From Erysipelatoclostridium sp. An173 (lineage in GTDB: Bacteria; Bacillota_I; Bacilli_A; Erysipelotrichales; Coprobacillaceae), in contig NZ_NFKR01000020.1 of assembly GCF_002160495.1 (NCBI RefSeq), positions 1 through 49,015 on the forward strand: a stretch of DNA of 49,015 nt. The letters are read 5' to 3'. Numbering within the stretch: position 1 is the first letter of the stretch; each line of letters begins with the position of its first letter. Shown here piece after piece: positions 44,394-49,015 of the stretch. The translations under genes and the position numbers were made by a program. The notes below the pieces were generated by a model, which worked only from the letters and a program-made list of their open reading frames with translations, did no database searches and was not told where the DNA came from.

Positions 44394-44891
44394 ATGGATT
44401 TTAAAATTGTTGAAAAAGAAGCATTTAATTTTGTTGGAGTTAGTAAACGCGTAGCCTTGCAATTTGAAGGTGTAAATAACGAAATAGTAAAATTGACACA
44501 AGGAATAACAGAAAATCAATGGAAGGAGTTACGTGAATTACAAAATATTGAACCATTTGAAGTAGTAAATGTATCTTATGATTCTGATAGCGATTTTCTT
44601 GAAGAAAAAGGCCATTTAACACATTTAGTTGGGGTTTTAACTACACGAGAGGATTTTAGTAATCAATTTGATAAGTGTTCAATGCCAGCTTGTACATGGG
44701 CAGTTTTTCCAAATAAAGGGCCATTCCCTTTTACACTACAAAATACGATGGCCAAAATATATTCAAAATGGCTGCCTGCTTCTAATTATGAATTAGCATT
44801 TTCTTTTTCCTTTTCTTTTACTAAAATGAATGAATATAAAGAAGATTATGCATATAGTGAAATCTGGATTCCTGTTAAGCTAAAAAAATAA
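44394..44891 (+). CDS. GyrI-like small-molecule-binding domain protein
   Basis: A 165-residue effector-binding domain: DFKIVEKEAFNFVGVSKRV, ACTWAVFPNKGPFPFTLQN, IYSKWLPASNYEL and SEIWIPVKLK. This domain is usually the C-terminal half of AraC-type regulators of ~290 residues; here no AraC DNA-binding part precedes it. The ribosome-binding site (AGAGAAAAG) is weak. It may be a genuine stand-alone ligand binder or the remnant of a regulator that lost its N-terminus. Confidence 0.75.
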   Translation: MDFKIVEKEAFNFVGVSKRVALQFEGVNNEIVKLTQGITENQWKELRELQNIEPFEVVNVSYDSDSDFLEEKGHLTHLVGVLTTREDFSNQFDKCSMPACTWAVFPNKGPFPFTLQNTMAKIYSKWLPASNYELAFSFSFSFTKMNEYKEDYAYSEIWIPVKLKK

Positions 44892-44977
44892 TTTATTGAT
44901 ATAGGATGATGTATACTTTTGATATGGGTATAAATAATTTGGATTAAAATAATAAAAGATATTAATAGAAATTTCAG

Positions 44978-45008
44978 TTGACAGTGACGTTACGTTCCAA
45001 ATTATAAT
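44978..45008 (+). promoter_or_regulatory. MerR-type promoter with 19-bp spacer
   Basis: TTGACA (44978-44983) and TATAAT (45003-45008) are both perfect but 19 bp apart, the stretched spacing activated by MerR-family proteins. The spacer contains the partial dyad GTGACGTTACGTTC. The MerR-domain gene begins 21 bp downstream, implying autoregulation. Confidence 0.85.
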
Positions 45009-45028
45009 CTAATCAAGAGGTGAAGGTA

Positions 45029-46201
45029 ATGGAAAAATATAGTTATAGAGAATTTTCAAATATTACTCATACAACACTTAGAACTTTAAGAATATTATGA
45101 AAGCATAAATTTGATTATACCAGTTATTGAAAATGGTAGAAAATATATTGAAGAAGATTATTTTATACAATTACAGACAATACAACTTTTAAAGAAAGCA
45201 GGCTATACTCTAGAAGAAATCAAATACATTATTAAGGATAAAAACATTGAAGAACAAATAGTCATGCAAAAAGATTTATTAAATATACAGTTAACTAATA
45301 CTAAAATAATGTTATCTCTTATTGATGAAATACAAAATGAAAATAACATGAATATTTCAAAAATATATACAAAATTTTTACAAATTCAAAATAGACAAAA
45401 TTTACAACTTCAATTTGAAACACCAGATGGATTAAAAACAAGGGTTTTATTTCATCATAGACATACCCATTTTGATCAAAACTTTCATGAATGGATGTTT
45501 GATCATTATCAATTTAACGATAGTGACAAGATTTTAGAAATAGGTTGTGGAGATGGTACATTATGGCAATGTAATAAAGATAGGATTCCTAAAAATATTG
45601 AAATAATTTTAAGTGATATTTCTCAAAAGATGATAGATGAAAGTTATTTGAAACTTTATGGCATCTCACAAATAAAATCTTTTGATTTGGCTGATTGTTT
45701 TCATTTGCCATATGATGATGAAAGTTTTGAAATTATAATCATTAATCATGTTTTAATGTATTTTGAAAATTTAGATCAGGCTTTAAAAGAAATATATAGG
45801 GTACTAAAAAAAGGAGGTACTATATATTGTTCGACAATAGCTAAGGATATGATGGTAGAAAGAGATGAGATGTTAAAAAAATTTGATTCTAAAATATCAT
45901 TTGATCAAGAGATATTATATAACCGATTTGGATATGAAAATGGTAAAGAAAAATTAATCAAATATTTTTGCAATGTTGAATCATTTGATCGTAAAGAAAC
46001 TTATGAAATTACAGATATGGATTTATTTTATCAATTTATATTAAGCGGAAAAGGACTGAGTCCTAATTTAGAACCGTTATATAGAAAAAAGTGCAATTTT
46101 ACCAATATTTAAAACATTATTTTGACAAAAATAAGATTTTTTATTTAACAACACATGCGGGAATGTTTAAAGCAAGAAAAGTTCAAGAATATGAGTTTTG
46201 A
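45029..46201 (+). pseudogene. MerR-type regulator fused to a SAM methyltransferase, two frameshifts
   Basis: From ATG 45029 (AGGTGAAGG upstream) the frame gives the MerR start YSYREFSNITHTTLRTLR, then stops at 45098. Removing one A at 45091-45092 restores YYESINLIIPVIENGRKYIEE. A class I methyltransferase domain follows (KILEIGCGDGTLWQC, motif I, and YRVLKKGGTIYCST). Near the end, adding one A to the run 46085-46090 replaces the early stop at 46112 by FYQYLKHYFDKNKIFYLTTHAGMFKAR, a natural end. The corrected protein is 390 residues. The promoter is intact, so the damage is recent or a sequencing error. Confidence 0.82.
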
Positions 46202-46937
46202 TGTAGTTATCGATGTTGTTGCATATAATGAAAATGATATTAATGATTTATTAGATGGTTTAGGTAATTTTAAACAATATATCATGATAAGTTCTAGTGC
46301 GGTTTATCCTGAATATGGCAGTCAGCCTTTTAAAGAGAATAGTGTTTTAGCAAAAAATAAGTTTTGGGGAAAATATGGGACTGATAAAATCGCTGCTGAA
46401 AAAACACTTATGCAAAGAGTGAGTGATGCTTATATTCTTAGACCACCATATTTATATGGACCGATGAATAATGTATATCGAGAAGCTTTTGTTTTTGATT
46501 GTGCAATTGATGATAGACCATTTTATTTGCCTAAAGATGGTTCAATGAAATTACAATTTTTCCATGTTAAAGACTTATGTCGGGTTATAGACTTTCTTAT
46601 AGAAAATAAACCGGCACAACACATTTTTAATGTAGGAAATAAAGAAGCAATTACTATCAAAGAATGGGTAGAAGCTTGTTATGGTGTGTTGAATAAAAAG
46701 CCTAAGTTTATAAATGTTTATGATAATATAAATCAAAGAAAATATTTTAGTTTTTATGATTACGAATATTATTTGGATGTTACAAATCAGGATACTTTAA
46801 TATCATCAACACTATCATTAGAAGATGGTTTAAAAGAGTCATATGAGTGGTATATAAAAAACATGGATGAGGTAAACAAAAAGCCATTCATTGAATTTAT
46901 TGATAATAATATATTTAATAAAACAAACGAATTATAA
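46191..46937 (+). pseudogene. NAD-dependent epimerase/dehydratase, N-terminal Rossmann part missing
   Basis: The frame has the SDR family blocks FDVVIDVVAYNENDI, MISSSAVYP, YGTDKIAAEK (catalytic Tyr-Lys) and LRPPYLYGP. The ~60 residues with the GxxGxxG NAD-binding loop are missing: the text 5' of SFDVVID belongs to the end of the methyltransferase gene. ATG 46191 is the first plausible start but has no ribosome-binding site; the frame can be read from 46155 only by overlapping the methyltransferase end. A deletion fusing the two genes is the simplest explanation. Confidence 0.8.
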
Positions 46938-46960
46938 GATGTTGTTTTAGTGTTATTATA

Positions 46961-47005
46961 AGATACTTGAGAGTTTAATTACTATTCTATTGAGTATCTT
47001 TTATT
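46961..47005 (+). terminator. terminator after the epimerase remnant
   Basis: AGATACT (46961-46967) pairs with AGTATCT (46993-46999), extended by T-rich sequence TTTATTTTG. Confidence 0.75.
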
Positions 47006-47116
47006 TTGTTTTATACTATAAATCAAGTATAATTATGATAAATAAGTTTTATTGCAAATAAAAATAAATATAATTTAAAATTAAATATTTAATATAGAAT
47101 AAAGGAGATGGTTTTA

Positions 47117-47668
47117 ATGAAAATTTTAGCTTTTACAGGTGCAGGAATATCAAAGCAATCTAATATTCCTACTTTTATGGAACAGCCTGAAGTTAGAGAA
47201 AAGTTGTTTAGAGATTATGCTAATACTCATCATGAAGAATATAACGAAGTTATTAGACAATTAAAAGCTAATATGAATGGGGCAAAACCAAATGATGCCC
47301 ACATTGCTTTAGCTGAATATAAAATTCCAGTTATTACAATGAATATTGACGGATTACATAAGTTGGCTGGAAGTGATGCATTAGAAATGCATGGTGGTTT
47401 ACCTGAAGATGATGAAATGGATCAAGCCTGGTCATTATATAATAAGCCGGTTTTATATGGTGACCCTGCGCCTAATTATCAAAAAGCATATGAAATGGTT
47501 TATGGTCTAGGACCTGGTGATGTATTTTTAGTGATTGGATGTTCTTATCATACCGCAATAGCTGTTGATTTAAGAGAGGTTGCTAAGTCAAGGGGAGCAA
47601 GAATTATTGAAATTCAAGATGATGCTGCTCATAATGTTAGGAAAGTATTGGATAAATTGATTAAGTAA
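47117..47668 (+). CDS. short Sir2-family NAD-dependent protein (sirtuin without zinc ribbon)
   Basis: The NAD-binding loop FTGAGISKQSNIPTF, the TMNIDGLH block and the catalytic-type His in LEMHGG are present. After HGG the usual four-Cys zinc ribbon is missing: the protein goes directly to NKPVLYGDPAPNYQKAYEMV and the GxS-like VIGCSYHTAIAVD. At 183 residues it is shorter than canonical sirtuins (~240). ATG 47117 is preferred since AAAGGAG (47101-47107) abuts the earlier ATG 47108. Deacylase or ADP-ribosyltransferase activity is uncertain. Confidence 0.82.
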   Translation: MKILAFTGAGISKQSNIPTFMEQPEVREKLFRDYANTHHEEYNEVIRQLKANMNGAKPNDAHIALAEYKIPVITMNIDGLHKLAGSDALEMHGGLPEDDEMDQAWSLYNKPVLYGDPAPNYQKAYEMVYGLGPGDVFLVIGCSYHTAIAVDLREVAKSRGARIIEIQDDAAHNVRKVLDKLIK

Positions 47669-47790
47669 ATATGATTTTAAAAAAAGGAGTATCAGTATAA
47701 AACTTTTGGATCAGTACAGTAAGAAAATAGGATGCTTTTAATATATTATTATATGTTTTATACAAATTTTATTTATGGAGGTAACTGAAT

Positions 47791-48126
47791 TTGGATAATA
47801 AAAAATATGTTGGAAGGATTCTTGAGGTTAAAATAGACAGAGAATTTGGAAGTAAACATCCTGACTATGGTTTTATTTATCCAATTAATTATGGGTATGT
47901 TCCAAATACCATTAGTGGGGATAGTGAAGAATTAGATTGTTATATATTAGGAGTATTTGAACCAATAAAATATTTTACTGGAAAATGTATCGCATTGATT
48001 CATAGAATCGATGATAATGATGATAAATTAGTAATAGTTCCAACGAATAAAAACTATAGTAATGAGCAACTTGAAGCTTTAGTAGAATTTCAAGAACGTT
48101 TTTTTAAACATATAATTATAAGATGA
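47791..48126 (+). CDS. small inorganic pyrophosphatase-family protein
   Basis: A 111-residue protein with the family I pattern SKHPDYGFIYPINYGYVPNT followed by DSEELDCYILGVFEP, the acidic metal-binding stretch. Compact members of about 110 residues are known in Bacillota, so it is not necessarily truncated, although full family I enzymes have ~165-175 residues and three more metal-binding Asp. GGAGG (47778-47782) lies 8 nt before the TTG start. Enzyme activity on pyrophosphate is plausible, not certain. Confidence 0.8.
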   Translation: MDNKKYVGRILEVKIDREFGSKHPDYGFIYPINYGYVPNTISGDSEELDCYILGVFEPIKYFTGKCIALIHRIDDNDDKLVIVPTNKNYSNEQLEALVEFQERFFKHIIIR

Positions 48127-48287
48127 ACCCTAGCATTATAAATGTATGTATATCTATATTTACGAAATAATCAAAAGATGATTAAATGAATAAAGTTTAG
48201 ACATTATATAATAAGTTATTTTTGTATGGTAATCCTATTACTAATTAGAATGGCGTTAGAAGAGATAAAAAAATAAATATTTATTAA

Positions 48288-48316
48288 TTGACAAAAAAAT
48301 TATTTACTAGTATTAT
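48288..48316 (+). promoter_or_regulatory. promoter of the T-box/DAHP synthase unit
   Basis: TTGACA (48288-48293) and TATTAT (48311-48316), 17-bp spacer. Transcription would begin just before the T-box. Confidence 0.82.
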
Positions 48317-48329
48317 GTTAATAACATAA

Positions 48330-48597
48330 TAAATTAAATACGAAGAATTGAACTAGTAGGCTAGGCGTTTAGGCAAAGAGAGTATCGGTGTGGTGTGACG
48401 ATATCCAAACAAATAGTTGAATACATCAAGGAGTAGAATGTTGAAAATAGTAGGCATCTCCGGGAACACCCGTTATCGTGTTAGAGTATGAACCATAATT
48501 AATATGGCGTACTTGATGAGGCTGATAGGGTGACCTATTAGTGAATAAAGGTGGTACCACGAAGTTATCTCGTCCTTTGCTAGGACGAGTTTTTTTG
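48330..48597 (+). promoter_or_regulatory. tyrosine T-box riboswitch
   Basis: The antiterminator core AAAGGTGGTACCACG (48547-48561) is followed by the terminator CTCGTCCT/AGGACGAG plus a T-run (48569-48597). In stem I the loop E motif has AGTA (48355-48358) opposite GAA (48419-48421), followed by the specifier TAC (48422-48424) and A. Helices GGCTA/TAGTT above and TTGA/TCAA below support the register, and the apical hairpin near 48381-48405 is typical. UAC means the leader senses uncharged tRNA-Tyr; read-through on tyrosine shortage would turn on the DAHP synthase gene. Confidence 0.93.
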
Positions 48598-48618
48598 TTA
48601 TATAAGGAGGAAAATCAA

Positions 48619-49015
48619 ATGATTATTGTTTTAAAACCGCATACTAATGATGAAAATATTAAAAAAATTGAAGAAATAATTCGTGATAATGGTGCTGAAC
48701 CGCATGTATCAAAAGGAGAAATTCAAACAATTATTGGAATGGTAGGAGATACTACCAGAATCGATCCTAAAGTAATTGAAGTAGAAGAATGTGTTGAAAA
48801 AGTAATGAAGGTTTCTGAACCATATAAATTAGCTAATCGTGCTTTTCATCCTGAAGATACGATTGTCGATGTAGCTGGGGTTAAAGTCGGTGGTGATAAT
48901 CTGGCTTTGATTGCTGGACCATGTTCTGTTGAAAGTGAAGAACAGGTAATTGAAATAGCTAAATCAATCAAAGCTTCAGGGGCTAATATTTTAAGAGGTG
49001 GTGCTTTCAAACCAA
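48619..49015 (+). CDS. aroF: 3-deoxy-7-phosphoheptulonate (DAHP) synthase, 5' part
   Basis: Only the first 132 codons are in the window. They form the N-terminal ferredoxin-like regulatory domain (MIIVLKPHTNDENIKKIEE, then IIGMVGDTTRIDP) and the start of the barrel, with LIAGPCSVESEEQ and ILRGGAFKP, as in the AroA-beta/gamma (ACT-less) DAHP synthases. The enzyme makes the first intermediate of aromatic amino acid synthesis from erythrose 4-phosphate and phosphoenolpyruvate. AAGGAGG precedes ATG 48619. The tyrosine T-box upstream gives a regulatory match to the pathway. Confidence 0.93.
   Translation, partial: MIIVLKPHTNDENIKKIEEIIRDNGAEPHVSKGEIQTIIGMVGDTTRIDPKVIEVEECVEKVMKVSEPYKLANRAFHPEDTIVDVAGVKVGGDNLALIAGPCSVESEEQVIEIAKSIKASGANILRGGAFKP

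Noticed and set aside
47791-48126. Truncated inorganic pyrophosphatase
   Set aside because: The start and stop are clean with a good ribosome-binding site, and compact ~110-residue members are known in Bacillota, so truncation is not supported.

Overview
The window is AT-rich Bacillota DNA with Shine-Dalgarno-led genes, CCA-encoding tRNAs, a tyrosine T-box and AddAB recombination genes. Gene content suggests an anaerobic gut Erysipelotrichia/Coprobacillaceae-like host (Thomasclavelia/Erysipelatoclostridium type). That assignment is inference from composition and protein style, not a database match.

Bases ~121-11218 are the right-hand part of a Tn916-family integrative conjugative element (ICE), visibly richer in GC than the flanks. 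In order it carries a 5'-truncated VirB4 ATPase (ORF16), a VirB6-like channel protein (ORF15), a CwlT-like peptidoglycan hydrolase (ORF14) and a TcpC-like protein (ORF13). The place usually held by tet(M) holds a self-regulated TetR gene and a membrane-anchored alpha/beta hydrolase. Then come a KTR-type Cys-rich protein, a reverse-strand XRE regulator (ORF9-like), a leader region with terminators and a possible 19-codon peptide, a sigma-like gene (ORF7), ORF8, a ~226-nt candidate structured RNA closed by a perfect 12-bp helix, xis and int. Past int are paired integrase arm-type repeats, a complete tRNA-Arg(CCU) with its own promoter and terminator, and a broken tRNA-Arg(CCU) whose anticodon stem is a mismatched chimera. 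The simplest reading is that the ICE integrated in the anticodon loop of the host tRNA-Arg(CCU) gene and brought a replacement tRNA.

Bases ~11.3-39 kb are chromosome with mostly housekeeping genes: cutC, an AI-2E-type transporter, a lipase/GNAT pair, pgsA, gpmI with a thioredoxin-like lipoprotein, pfkA, a HAD phosphatase, a hisC-like aminotransferase, yaaA, a nucleoid-associated protein, addB-addA, an MBL-fold hydrolase, a second HAD phosphatase, csp with a long leader able to mask its ribosome-binding site, a MIF-like tautomerase, tRNA-His, a WYL regulator, a DUF218 protein and two aldo/keto reductases.

Bases ~39-47 kb are an accessory stretch with several damaged genes: a GH1 beta-glucosidase and an iron-sulfur flavoprotein each with one frameshift in an A-run, a MerR-methyltransferase fusion with two frameshifts, an epimerase lacking its NAD-binding N-terminus, and a stand-alone GyrI-like domain. 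Intact genes here are a LysR regulator, a MetE-like enzyme and a GNAT. The last 2 kb hold a short sirtuin, a small pyrophosphatase and a T-box with tyrosine specifier UAC in front of a DAHP synthase gene that runs off the window.
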